From the NCBI GenBank assembly GCA_045578665.1, contig JAZNKR010000114.1, positions 1 through 18,733 on the forward strand: a stretch of 18,733 nucleotides of DNA. The letters run 5' to 3'. A program made the position numbers and the translations under genes. Shown piece by piece: positions 8,009 through 15,807 of the stretch. How positions within the stretch are numbered: the first letter of the stretch is position 1; every line of letters begins with the position of its first letter. The notes under the pieces were generated by a model. That model had not been told where the DNA came from. It searched no databases and was given only the letters and a program-made list of their open reading frames with translations. This DNA comes from HGM04593 sp045578665. Its GTDB lineage: Bacteria > Bacteroidota > Bacteroidia > Bacteroidales > Bacteroidaceae.

Positions 8009-9159
8009 ACCCCTAATGTTACAAATTCATTATAGATGGTGTTCATCATTTCCGAGAGGTCGTAGGTGTCTACTATCCAGTGCCCGTGTTCGTCCTGCAT
8101 CAGCAAATCCTGTATCTCGCCTTCATAAATCCGATAAACTGCTGTATTATTGTTGTTCAGCCTTGCCCTCTGTTCATTAGTCTGATTGAGCACTATGTTC
8201 AGATAGTTTAATATATAGGGACTATGAGTCGCCAGCATCATATTCAGCGTGCGGTCACTTTTTGCATGTAAAGCTGTATAAAATATACTCTCTATCAACT
8301 TGCACTGAGCGTCGGGGAAAAGACTAAGTTCAGGTTCCTCAATGTGTACATCCACTATTTTGGACAATGATGTAGGCTCACTGACTGCTTTGAACTTACT
8401 CAAATTTTCCATTTCGTAGAGATAACTCATAACAGAACGATTAAACGCCTCTTTGAATGAAAAATCCTTGGCGAAATAATCTACAATCAATGCCAATGGC
8501 GCAGATGTTTGAATACCGGAAGATGCCTCGGTCAGTTCGATAAGACCATGATGACCGTCAGTGGGTACTATCTGATAGCGAGTCGGTTTCCCTTTAGGGT
8601 GAGTAATTATCATTTTCATGCCCACAAAGTCCATAATCAGTTCTTTTTCACCATCAGATGCACATCCAAAGTCATCGTTTGTTTCATGAAAATAGAAGCC
8701 AAGCGTTGCCCCTTTATTTTTCCATGATGTCTGTGCCCAAGTTGGAATGATATTGCGGTTCTCCGAAATGTACGAGTTCTTGCATAGTACCAAGTGTTGT
8801 TGTTCTATGACTTCCGTTTTCTTCAGTTTCCCATTTTCAATACGCACTTCATAGCTTACACCATCATCCATTTGCACACGGTAAACAATCAAGCTGTCCT
8901 TTGTGAACATCTTTGTCATTCCCTGGCGTTTGATCATCGAGTCAAGCCGAATTCTGAATGGAGATTTAGTAATTTTTGAACGATACAGATATGAACGAAT
9001 ATTGGCCATTTTATAAAGATAGCGCATCATAGCCACGACCTTCATCAGTGTACTCTTACCTATGGCAGACTCGCCAATCAACATTGTGAATTGCTTAATC
9101 TCAAGGTTCTCAATATTCTTGAGTGGGCCAAATTCTTTAATTGTAATATACTCTTTCAT
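8005..9159 (-). CDS. AAA/ABC-like ATPase (AAA_15/OLD-type) of the defence operon
   Basis: A 384-aa cytoplasmic ATPase of the SMC/ABC-like AAA group common in phage defence. It begins MKEYITIKEFGPLKNIE, the usual first strand of this family. Walker A is GESAIGKST (29-37), a signature-like segment is EASSGIQTSAPLAL (211-224), Walker B is DVHIEEPELSLFP (270-282) with tandem Glu, and the H-loop is ATHSPYIL (310-317). There is no Toprim domain after the H-loop and the protein is short, so it is not a full OLD nuclease; any nuclease action would come from a partner. The neighbouring Cys-rich gene starts within the last codons (4-nt overlap), making it the obvious partner. It lies 11 nt after the methyltransferase gene. 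Probable role: nucleotide-driven sensing or gating of the system (inference). Confidence 0.85.
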   Translation of the reverse strand: MKEYITIKEFGPLKNIENLEIKQFTMLIGESAIGKSTLMKVVAMMRYLYKMANIRSYLYRSKITKSPFRIRLDSMIKRQGMTKMFTKDSLIVYRVQMDDGVSYEVRIENGKLKKTEVIEQQHLVLCKNSYISENRNIIPTWAQTSWKNKGATLGFYFHETNDDFGCASDGEKELIMDFVGMKMIITHPKGKPTRYQIVPTDGHHGLIELTEASSGIQTSAPLALIVDYFAKDFSFKEAFNRSVMSYLYEMENLSKFKAVSEPTSLSKIVDVHIEEPELSLFPDAQCKLIESIFYTALHAKSDRTLNMMLATHSPYILNYLNIVLNQTNEQRARLNNNNTAVYRIYEGEIQDLLMQDEHGHWIVDTYDLSEMMNTIYNEFVTLGV

Positions 9160-9170
9160 ATTCTGAGAAT

Positions 9171-12100
9171 TTATTCGTTTTCAAACATTCGTTTTTGGAA
9201 TTCTTCTTCCGTCAGCACCACTTTCCAGTTTTCCTCGTCTCTGCGCAGGTTAGGCAAAGTGTTGTCGCCGTTTACATAGATAAGGTCAAACTCTGTATCT
9301 CGGGTGCGGAAATCCATGCGTTCAAAGAAACGGCAAAGTTTCTCATTGTCTATCTCCTCGCAGTTACGCCAGATGACAAGTGTCTTCAGTCCTCCACGAT
9401 GCGTCTTTCCTTGAACCACACAGATATTGTCATTCTCGAACCAGTCTTCCGTTTCTACGTTCAAGCCTATCAGGTAGTTGAATGTTTCCACCATATCCAC
9501 CTTCGTTTCCACCAACTCATTGTCTTTGGTGGTTTTCAGTGACATATTGAACGGATTGACGAACATCTTCAGATTCAATAGCGAGTCGCGAGTTTCAGTG
9601 TCGAGCATATAGTTGAGCATATAACTCTCATGGAACTCATCATCGCGCCAATCTATCTGCTGCTTCTTGATTTCAAGGTTGTTCAGTGTATCCTCATATT
9701 GCTCTAAACGGATGTATTTGAAGCACTGGGAGATGCCATCGCGAGAAACAGGCTTGCCATCGCGCCAATCTTTTGAGTATAAAGCTTTTTCTATACGTGG
9801 TCTGGTTGCTGAGCTAAAATAATCGCCCATTTCGCACAAGACATATTTGTGATTAGCATTTTCATTATCTCTATTATGTTCGATAACAGCATGCCCTGTT
9901 GTACCAGATCCTGCGAAAAAGTCTAAAACTATAGAGCTTTGGGTGTTACGAATAGCAATGCCAATACAATCCTTAACCGCATAAAGTGATTTTGGAAAAC
10001 TAAAGACTGGTGATTTGAACATTTTGGATAGTAAATTTGTCCCATGCTCTTTAGCACTATACATACTATCTGTCCATACCGTCTTATGGTTTATTTCTGT
10101 TTTTGTCCTTATTATTTCATACAAACCTGTATTTCGATTCTTTTTAACGCTCAATTCTGACTGAATATCAGAAACCGTATCTCTTCCAAACAGCCATTTC
10201 CTTTCCACACCTTCAGCATCAATAGGATAGATTTCTAAAATATCACCATTAACTACATTTGCCGATATAGGATGGAAATCATCTTCACAAACATCTCCAA
10301 ATCCTATAACATTGTTGTCTTTGACATATATTGGATAGAAACATGTTTTTCCACTTGTCCGAAGATAATTGCCACCTTCTCCTTTAGCTCCATTCATAAA
10401 CCCACGAACATCTGCATTCTCTTCGTTTCTTATTTCCTTAGCCAACATGTTTGGTTCATCTTGGAAATAGAAATGAACATATTCACTTGAAGTAGAAAAG
10501 TTTTTTCCCTGCTGACCAGATGGGTTAATTACTATTGACACATCAGCTCGACCAGAATAGAAATCTAATAGAGCATCATTGAGAAGGCATAATCGCGCAT
10601 TCTCTACTTCATCTATAGCAATTTCGAAAACAGAATCATCCCTAAGGAGATTTCGTGCAACATTGATTCTGTTCTCCATTAGACTAAGCCAAGAAGCATG
10701 TTTAAAAGTGTTCTTATACATAATTTCACTTGACTTAGCATTGTATGGTGGGTCGATATAAGCACATTTAGCCCTCCTTGCAAATTTCTCCTGCAACAAC
10801 TCCAATGCCTGAAAATTCTCACTATTGATGAGTAAACCATTTGTCTGCTCATCAATATTCTCCATGCTCTTTACTAACTGATGCTTAAACTTAGCATCGA
10901 AGAAAGCTGTGTCGAGAACAAGGAAAGGATTCTGCTTTAAGAACTCAATGGTCAATGGCTCGGTATAACCTTCTGTGGTAAGGTCGCCCTTTATCTCGTT
11001 AATAGCAAATAGACTTACCCACTCCTTACGTTGTGCTTCGTTGGCAACAATTTCAGAATAGAGTTTTTCTGGCACACGGTCGAGCGTGATGCAATAGTCG
11101 CTTTGCACCACAAACTTCTTCTTCAACCATAGTTTCTTCTGGAAGTTCTCCAACTGCGCCAACATACGGATAATCTTCTCGCCCACCTGCTTGATGGCAC
11201 GAACGATAGTCAGCTGACTGTTGATGAACTGTGCATCAAGGTCATCGATATGCAGTACCTCGTTCTTGATGTAGAAGTCCAGCTCACGACGAAGGAAGCC
11301 GCCAAGGTCTTTATGGATAAAGTAATCGAACGAATTCTTGGCTGTATAGTCTGTCAAATGCTTCTCCAACAGTGTGCGGTTTGGTTCTTTATTGGTAGGA
11401 GCCTTGACGGTTAGCAATTCCTCAAAGCCCTCGGGTATCAGTGGCTTGATACTCTCAAACGCATCTGCTTTCAGAGCATCTTGTTTCGTTGCCTTTGGCA
11501 TCAGTTCATAGGTGAAGTAGATGTTCAGTTCACCTTCGGCTGTTGTCTCCACAATAGGTTCATCGTTCTTCGGTACAAAGAGAGCGAAGCGACGTTCCAT
11601 ATTGTTCGCTGCACGATTGTTGTTTTGCTCGGTGCTGGCATCCTTCAACACAAAATGTACTTTCTTGCGCGACGTAGGCAACACAAAGGTATAATCGCGG
11701 AAATACTCCGAGGTCTTGATGTAGTATTGGTCGCTGTTTGCCCAATGCAGTTTCACTTCCTCTCCGTTATAGGGTATGGCGTAGGTATTATCCTTGTAGC
11801 GACGCTTAGACAGGAAATCGCCACCATCGTAATAGCGAGAGAAGAATGTAACAAGATGGCTGAACACCTCTGCCTGCATGGATTCTGTATCGGCAGACTG
11901 TACCAGTTGTGCTTCCAACTTGTCATATTCATCGCGCATGGGTGTGCCTTTAGGCAATACCTCAATATTGCCGCCCACAGAGGCTGCAATCTCTGCCATC
12001 CGTTTCTTTACCTTGTCGGCATCGGCATTGTTGCTTTCAAGTACTTGCTTTACCTGAGGGAGCAACTCCGAATCAAGGAAACGTTGGATGTCAGCGCGTT

Positions 12101-12203
12101 TTTGGTTCATGATGCGATAGATACCGAAATCCAGTTCGGCATGGTCCATCATGAATATTTCTTCCAGTTTCTTCTTGAAACTTTCGTAATAATTCTGTGC
12201 CAT
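9171..12203 (-). CDS. Beta-class DNA methyltransferase, type III Mod-like, with long N-terminal extension
   Basis: A 1010-aa protein that should transfer methyl groups from SAM to DNA, most likely to adenine N6. Motif IV DPPY is at 484-487 (CAYIDPPYN). The SAM-binding motif I DFFAGSGTTGHAV is at 761-773. The motif order IV, target-recognition region, motif I is the beta class used by type III Mod. VKDCIGIAIRN just before motif I and YVLCEMGDYF after it are also family-like. The ~440 residues before the catalytic domain are far more than classical Mod (about 640-680 aa in total) carries. They begin with a helical segment and include charged, coiled-coil-like stretches. Codons ~450-808 are markedly more A+T-rich than the rest (see findings). 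The gene lies 80 nt downstream of the SNF2 gene. It is expected to protect host DNA and to define the specificity of the system. Confidence 0.88.
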   Translation of the reverse strand: MAQNYYESFKKKLEEIFMMDHAELDFGIYRIMNQKRADIQRFLDSELLPQVKQVLESNNADADKVKKRMAEIAASVGGNIEVLPKGTPMRDEYDKLEAQLVQSADTESMQAEVFSHLVTFFSRYYDGGDFLSKRRYKDNTYAIPYNGEEVKLHWANSDQYYIKTSEYFRDYTFVLPTSRKKVHFVLKDASTEQNNNRAANNMERRFALFVPKNDEPIVETTAEGELNIYFTYELMPKATKQDALKADAFESIKPLIPEGFEELLTVKAPTNKEPNRTLLEKHLTDYTAKNSFDYFIHKDLGGFLRRELDFYIKNEVLHIDDLDAQFINSQLTIVRAIKQVGEKIIRMLAQLENFQKKLWLKKKFVVQSDYCITLDRVPEKLYSEIVANEAQRKEWVSLFAINEIKGDLTTEGYTEPLTIEFLKQNPFLVLDTAFFDAKFKHQLVKSMENIDEQTNGLLINSENFQALELLQEKFARRAKCAYIDPPYNAKSSEIMYKNTFKHASWLSLMENRINVARNLLRDDSVFEIAIDEVENARLCLLNDALLDFYSGRADVSIVINPSGQQGKNFSTSSEYVHFYFQDEPNMLAKEIRNEENADVRGFMNGAKGEGGNYLRTSGKTCFYPIYVKDNNVIGFGDVCEDDFHPISANVVNGDILEIYPIDAEGVERKWLFGRDTVSDIQSELSVKKNRNTGLYEIIRTKTEINHKTVWTDSMYSAKEHGTNLLSKMFKSPVFSFPKSLYAVKDCIGIAIRNTQSSIVLDFFAGSGTTGHAVIEHNRDNENANHKYVLCEMGDYFSSATRPRIEKALYSKDWRDGKPVSRDGISQCFKYIRLEQYEDTLNNLEIKKQQIDWRDDEFHESYMLNYMLDTETRDSLLNLKMFVNPFNMSLKTTKDNELVETKVDMVETFNYLIGLNVETEDWFENDNICVVQGKTHRGGLKTLVIWRNCEEIDNEKLCRFFERMDFRTRDTEFDLIYVNGDNTLPNLRRDEENWKVVLTEEEFQKRMFENE

Positions 12204-12252
12204 ATCTAAGTCATTCTTTATTTTTGGATTTTATCCTACCTTTCTCACGCTC

Positions 12253-12278
12253 GGCAGAGCTAATGAGTTTGCTCTGCC
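12253..12278 (-). promoter_or_regulatory. Hairpin in the SNF2-methyltransferase spacer
   Basis: An 8-bp perfect inverted repeat (GGCAGAGC at 12253-12260, complement at 12271-12278) with a 10-nt loop lies between the SNF2 stop (12284) and the methyltransferase start (12203). No U-run follows on the minus strand, so it is not an intrinsic terminator. It could stabilise, process or attenuate the operon mRNA. This 80-nt spacer is the only sizeable gap inside the operon. Confidence 0.4.
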
Positions 12279-12283
12279 CTCGC

Positions 12284-15205
12284 TTAATCGAAACGTTCTT
12301 TTACTTTCCAACGAATAACAAACAGATTATGTTGCTCTGTCTGTTTCACCATTCGTTGTTCCAACTCCGCAATCATCGATCTACGCTGCCGGCTTACTTC
12401 CTCCTCCCGGTCGTCAAGTTCATTCCGCAGACGGCGTTTCTTTCGCTTCAGTTCGTCCACCTTCTTTTCAAAAGCCAGTTTCTCTGCCACCGATTCTGAA
12501 TTACGGGCATCTCTTTCCGTTTGTAATATCTGTTTCTTGACAGTAGAAAGCTCAGCCTCTATTCCGTCGATCACATCATGTTCCCACTGATAGATGCGAT
12601 TTTCTTCTACCTTGAAGAAGGAAAGATTGCGGGAGTCCAGTTCCTTCAGTTTTGCCGCACTATGCTGGAGCACATCCTTCTGCAATCGCAGACGGGTCTG
12701 CTCTTCCACTTGTTCACATGGGACCTCCTTTCCACCGTTGAGGAAAAGCTTCTCACAATCCTCTTGAGAGACAATCCGACCATCATCAGTGATGGCATTG
12801 AAAAGCATATACTGTTCTTCTGCCAAGGCAGATATTGCCAAAGCAGAAAGAATGAGCACACCGCTTTGCCCTTGAAGGTAATCGGGAAGGTCGGCATTCA
12901 TGGAAAGTGCTTTTTGGTCAAATTCCACCTCGGCATCTTCAAGTGAAAGCGACAATGCGGAATTGATGACATGTTGTGCTAACGGATGGCTCAATCGATA
13001 TGGTATTGCATCATCTGTCTGCTGAAGCATTGCATATTTACCGGGGCGCTGTCCTGCAACAGGGACACGAAGGACAAAGCTGTGGTTTCTGTCATTGAAA
13101 ACAGCCTCTTTGCTGAGAATGTATTTCGTCAGTTCCCAGAAAATATGTTCGTAACGATTGAGAAATCCTGTGGTGTTGTCGCGTGTCATGCGAAGATGCT
13201 CCTGCACATTGATGTCGAAGTTCTCCAACACCTGCGAACGTACTTCTGTCATACGCTCGTCTATCTGTTGCTGCATTTCGTTTTGCAGTTGCTCGAAAGC
13301 CTGGTTAATTTCTTCCTCGCTACGACACTGTTGGTAGATCTCCCAGATTCGCGATTCTATGTCAATGGTGTCAGCCTGTCCCAATACTTCATCACTGGCT
13401 CCAAATACATCGTCGAAGAGCTTAAACTTGGTGGAGAGCAATTGGAACACACGCACATCGGCATAGTTTCGCATGTTGAGGAAATTGACCACCACGACAT
13501 CGTACTTCTGACCATAACGGTGGCAACGACCAATACGCTGCTCTATGCGTTGCGGGTTCCACGGCAGGTCGTAGTTGATAACCAATGAGCAGAATTGCAG
13601 GTTAAGTCCTTCGGCAGCAGCTTCCGTAGCAATCATGATGTCTGCTTTACGTTGGAAATAATCCACAGCAGCAGCTCTTCGGTCAGCCGCCTTGATGCCA
13701 CTCACCTTGTCAGGATGTTCCAAGCACCAGCGTTTGTATATCTCGTTGGTCTGCGGTTCGCTTGCCTTACCGTTGAACAATACAACACGACCGGCATAGC
13801 CATTGGCTTCAATAAACTCGCGCAGAAAAGCCTGTGTCTTTGTAGATTCTGTGAAGATAAGGGCTTTTCTCTCTGCACCCTGTTCCTGAAGTTTGATAAA
13901 CGATTCTTCGAGAGCTACGAGCAAGGCTTTCGATTTCGATTCTGATTTAATCGATTTTGCTTTTTCAATGAAGCCATCTATGATTTTGATCTCCTCTTTC
14001 AAGCGAGGAATATCTATATCATCGCTATCAGACAGTTGGATTTCATTCGATCTTTTCCTTACCTGTGCTATGCCAAGGCAAGTCTGGTCACTGCTTTCGG
14101 CTGCATGAAAATGTTCGTATTCGTCATCTAAAGCCTCGTTTTCGTAAGAGTCCCAATCGTCCTCATCGACAAGGTCTTCTATATAAAGACGCTCCTGTTT
14201 TTGGCTTTCAAGCATCCGTTGGAGACGTTCTTTGATATGAGTAAGGGTATAGATGAGTGCGTAGGTAGAAGAAGCCAGAATCTTACGGATAATCATGGTT
14301 GTAAGTTTCTTCTGTGCGGCAGGAACACTATAGATGTCGTTTCTACGCAGGAAATCGCTTACTGCCTGATACAGTTGTTGCTCCTCATCTGTTGCATTAA
14401 ACTTTTGTGTAAGTGGAAGACGATGGGTGTAATTGATATACTCCTTCACATCGCGGCGTAAAGTACGAATATATAGCTTCTCGATACGCTGACGCAGTTC
14501 TTTCAGATTGTCTCCTTTGCCATATTGTCTTCTGAAACTTTTTTCACTGCCAAACAGACGGTCGTCAATGATACTGGTAAGACCATATAGCTCCATCAAA
14601 GAATTTTGGAAAGGTGTGGCTGTAAGCAACAGTTTCTTTACGCCTGTCAAGGCATCGCGTACATCGGTAGATGTACGGGCAGAAGAACGATAGACATTAC
14701 GCATCTTGTGAGCCTCGTCTATAACCGCCAAGTCAAAACCGTGAAGCAAGATCTCTTCTTTATATTTTGCCACAAAGTTATAGCTGCATATAATGGCACG
14801 CTTGGGACTTAGCGGGTTCCTTCCTTCGCGGCGATAAGCATTAAAGTTCTTGGTATCAAGGATTTCGCCGGGGATTCCGAACTTGTCGAGCAATTCTGCT
14901 TCCCATTGTTTGCGCAGAGAAGCCGGACAAACAATCAGAATATTCCTCTTTCCCGTAGCCCAATATTGACAAACTACAAGACCGGCTTCTATGGTTTTTC
15001 CCAGACCTACCTCATCGGCAAGAACCACTCCCTTGGAAAAAGGCGATGCAAAAGCAAATAACGCGGCATCAATCTGGTGAGGATTGATGTCGACAGTACT
15101 ACTTAGCAGTGATTGCGAGAGTGAACCTATATCACCATTTGCTGACTGTCCGTTCAGAAGAGCTGCATAGTATTTTGCATGAAAGCGAGTAATCGCGTTA
15201 GCCAT
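12284..15205 (-). CDS. SNF2-family (RapA/DrmD-like) helicase, first gene of the defence operon
   Basis: A dsDNA-translocating SF2 ATPase of the SNF2 group, 973 aa from the preferred start. Numbering here is from the GTG at 15211, two codons upstream. Motifs: ADEVGLGKTIEAGL (Walker A, 66-73), VIDEAHKMRN (DEAH 165-168), LLTATPFQN (197-200), ATEAAAEGLNLQ (528-539) and QRIEQRIGRCHRYGQ (554-568). An acidic low-complexity linker (about 345-400, many D/E) separates the two RecA lobes. The last ~100 residues are a strongly charged, likely coiled coil (KLAFEKKVDELKRKKRRLRNE). The ATG at 15205, preceded by AGGTG, is chosen over the GTG. Related SNF2 helicases occur in DISARM (DrmD) and beside methyltransferases in other R-M-like loci; the usual DISARM partners are absent here. 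Likely role: loading on or remodelling invading DNA (inference). Confidence 0.88.
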   Translation of the reverse strand: MANAITRFHAKYYAALLNGQSANGDIGSLSQSLLSSTVDINPHQIDAALFAFASPFSKGVVLADEVGLGKTIEAGLVVCQYWATGKRNILIVCPASLRKQWEAELLDKFGIPGEILDTKNFNAYRREGRNPLSPKRAIICSYNFVAKYKEEILLHGFDLAVIDEAHKMRNVYRSSARTSTDVRDALTGVKKLLLTATPFQNSLMELYGLTSIIDDRLFGSEKSFRRQYGKGDNLKELRQRIEKLYIRTLRRDVKEYINYTHRLPLTQKFNATDEEQQLYQAVSDFLRRNDIYSVPAAQKKLTTMIIRKILASSTYALIYTLTHIKERLQRMLESQKQERLYIEDLVDEDDWDSYENEALDDEYEHFHAAESSDQTCLGIAQVRKRSNEIQLSDSDDIDIPRLKEEIKIIDGFIEKAKSIKSESKSKALLVALEESFIKLQEQGAERKALIFTESTKTQAFLREFIEANGYAGRVVLFNGKASEPQTNEIYKRWCLEHPDKVSGIKAADRRAAAVDYFQRKADIMIATEAAAEGLNLQFCSLVINYDLPWNPQRIEQRIGRCHRYGQKYDVVVVNFLNMRNYADVRVFQLLSTKFKLFDDVFGASDEVLGQADTIDIESRIWEIYQQCRSEEEINQAFEQLQNEMQQQIDERMTEVRSQVLENFDINVQEHLRMTRDNTTGFLNRYEHIFWELTKYILSKEAVFNDRNHSFVLRVPVAGQRPGKYAMLQQTDDAIPYRLSHPLAQHVINSALSLSLEDAEVEFDQKALSMNADLPDYLQGQSGVLILSALAISALAEEQYMLFNAITDDGRIVSQEDCEKLFLNGGKEVPCEQVEEQTRLRLQKDVLQHSAAKLKELDSRNLSFFKVEENRIYQWEHDVIDGIEAELSTVKKQILQTERDARNSESVAEKLAFEKKVDELKRKKRRLRNELDDREEEVSRQRRSMIAELEQRMVKQTEQHNLFVIRWKVKERFD

Positions 15206-15356
15206 TTTCACCTAAAAACTTCCGTCATAGTGTCTCGACTGGCGACTAAACCCTTTGTACACTACGAAGAAGTTCTATTATGTTTTTGCCTATTGGCTTC
15301 TGAGTCTTTGTCGAGAAATATCAATTCGCCTCTTCGTAAGAGACGGATATTTGCTA

Positions 15357-15364
15357 CAAATATA
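15357..15364 (-). promoter_or_regulatory. Possible -7 box of the defence operon
   Basis: Read on the minus strand, TATATTTG matches TAnnTTTG exactly. It would start transcription near 15350, leaving a leader of about 145 nt before the ATG at 15205. No TTTG box is found 19-21 nt upstream, so the promoter is only half supported. A small hairpin (15330-15334/15338-15342) lies near the start of this leader. No regulator gene is encoded in the operon. Confidence 0.4.
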
Positions 15365-15570
15365 CTCATTTTCGGTTAAAATTCCCTTTTTTTATGTAAA
15401 AACGATTATCAGCAGAGTCAAATGCCAAATGCCGAGTGCTGAATTATTAATTTGCCTGCAAATATTCTCTCGTCTCAATTCAGAATCGTGATGAGGGAAA
15501 TAGAACGATTATTACAGTCTGCTTAAATGCTGAATTCACGTTATTTTAACTCTTAGAAACTGTTTGAATT

Positions 15571-15669
15571 TCATTTCGGCTTATTTAACAGAGTTTCTTT
15601 CCTTCGTACCTCAGCCATATCAAGCAAAAACTTGTATGGTGTTCGGTTGGCGTCGATTGAGTCTATTTA
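15571..15669 (-). other. Stretch between operon and right repeat, possible relic of a coding or repeated sequence
   Basis: The 532-bp gap 15206-15737 has no convincing gene. In its right half, the minus strand holds a 31-codon open stretch that reads like protein (DANRTPYKFLLDMAEVRR..., ending KPK at the TGA 15571-15573). It is closed upstream by an in-frame TAA at 15667-15669, and beyond that the frame stays open toward the repeat at 15738. It could be the eroded 3' end of a gene such as a transposase, or a dispersed intergenic repeat. I cannot name it. The left half (15380-15560) is A+T-rich with no signal I can support. Confidence 0.2.
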
Positions 15670-15731
15670 GACATATTGTCGGCTTTTTCGGACTGCCGCG
15701 TTCTTGTTCTGGGTGTTGCGCTGATGTAGCC

Positions 15732-15775
15732 AAACATAAAACGGACTGCGCCACGGCGCAGTCCGTTTTATGTTT
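15732..15775. terminator. Bidirectional terminator after the T9SS-type gene
   Basis: A perfect 21-bp inverted repeat (15732-15752 and 15755-15775) separated by AC, with a T-rich arm on both sides. It lies 15 nt beyond the stop codon (15790-15792) of the minus-strand T9SS gene and would end that transcript. The central 32 bp equal the hairpin at 4036-4067 except that the two-base loop is AC instead of GT. The outer six pairs (AAACAT/ATGTTT) exist only in this copy. Confidence 0.85.
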
Positions 15776-15807
15776 AACCAACAGCTATATTATCTTACCA
15801 TTACGGT
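15738..15807 (+). repeat. Right copy of the ~64-70 bp direct repeat bounding the defence operon
   Basis: Same orientation as 4036-4099. This copy looks like the native one. Its right end contains the last five codons and stop of the T9SS gene (minus-strand ACC GTA ATG GTA AGA TAA), and its hairpin is complete and fully symmetrical. The left copy differs by lacking six bases (15794-15799) inside these codons. Confidence 0.8.

Larger units (their letters stand above)
4036..15807. mobile_element. Candidate defence island bounded by direct repeats
   Basis: Five same-strand defence-type genes fill almost the whole interval between two direct repeats (4036-4099, 15738-15807). Genes outside both repeats are envelope and transport functions. 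Removing one repeat plus the interval would leave the porin gene (plus strand) and the T9SS gene (minus strand) converging on one shared terminator, a simple ancestral state. No integrase, transposase or relaxase is encoded, so the cassette would have to be moved in trans or by homologous recombination. The boundary call is an inference from the repeat. Confidence 0.5.

Noticed and set aside
7337..9159. Septu or retron HNH pair (PtuA/PtuB-like)
   Set aside because: The ATPase is comparable, but the Cys-rich protein lacks the HNH pattern (CxxC followed by an EH-x-x-P element and Asn/His residues). No reverse transcriptase or retron RNA is visible.
9171..12203. Phase variation of the methyltransferase by simple repeats
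   Set aside because: I looked for tandem short repeats or long homopolymer runs in the gene and its upstream spacer, as in phase-variable mod genes, and found none.
12284..15205. Assignment of the operon to DISARM through the DrmD-like SNF2 helicase
   Set aside because: No DUF1998 (DrmB), phospholipase D (DrmC) or DrmA-type gene is present, and the methyltransferase is type III-like. The SNF2 similarity alone is not enough.
4113..15205. BREX system
   Set aside because: No PglZ-type phosphatase, BrxC-sized ATPase, BrxL or BrxA/BrxB-like gene is seen.
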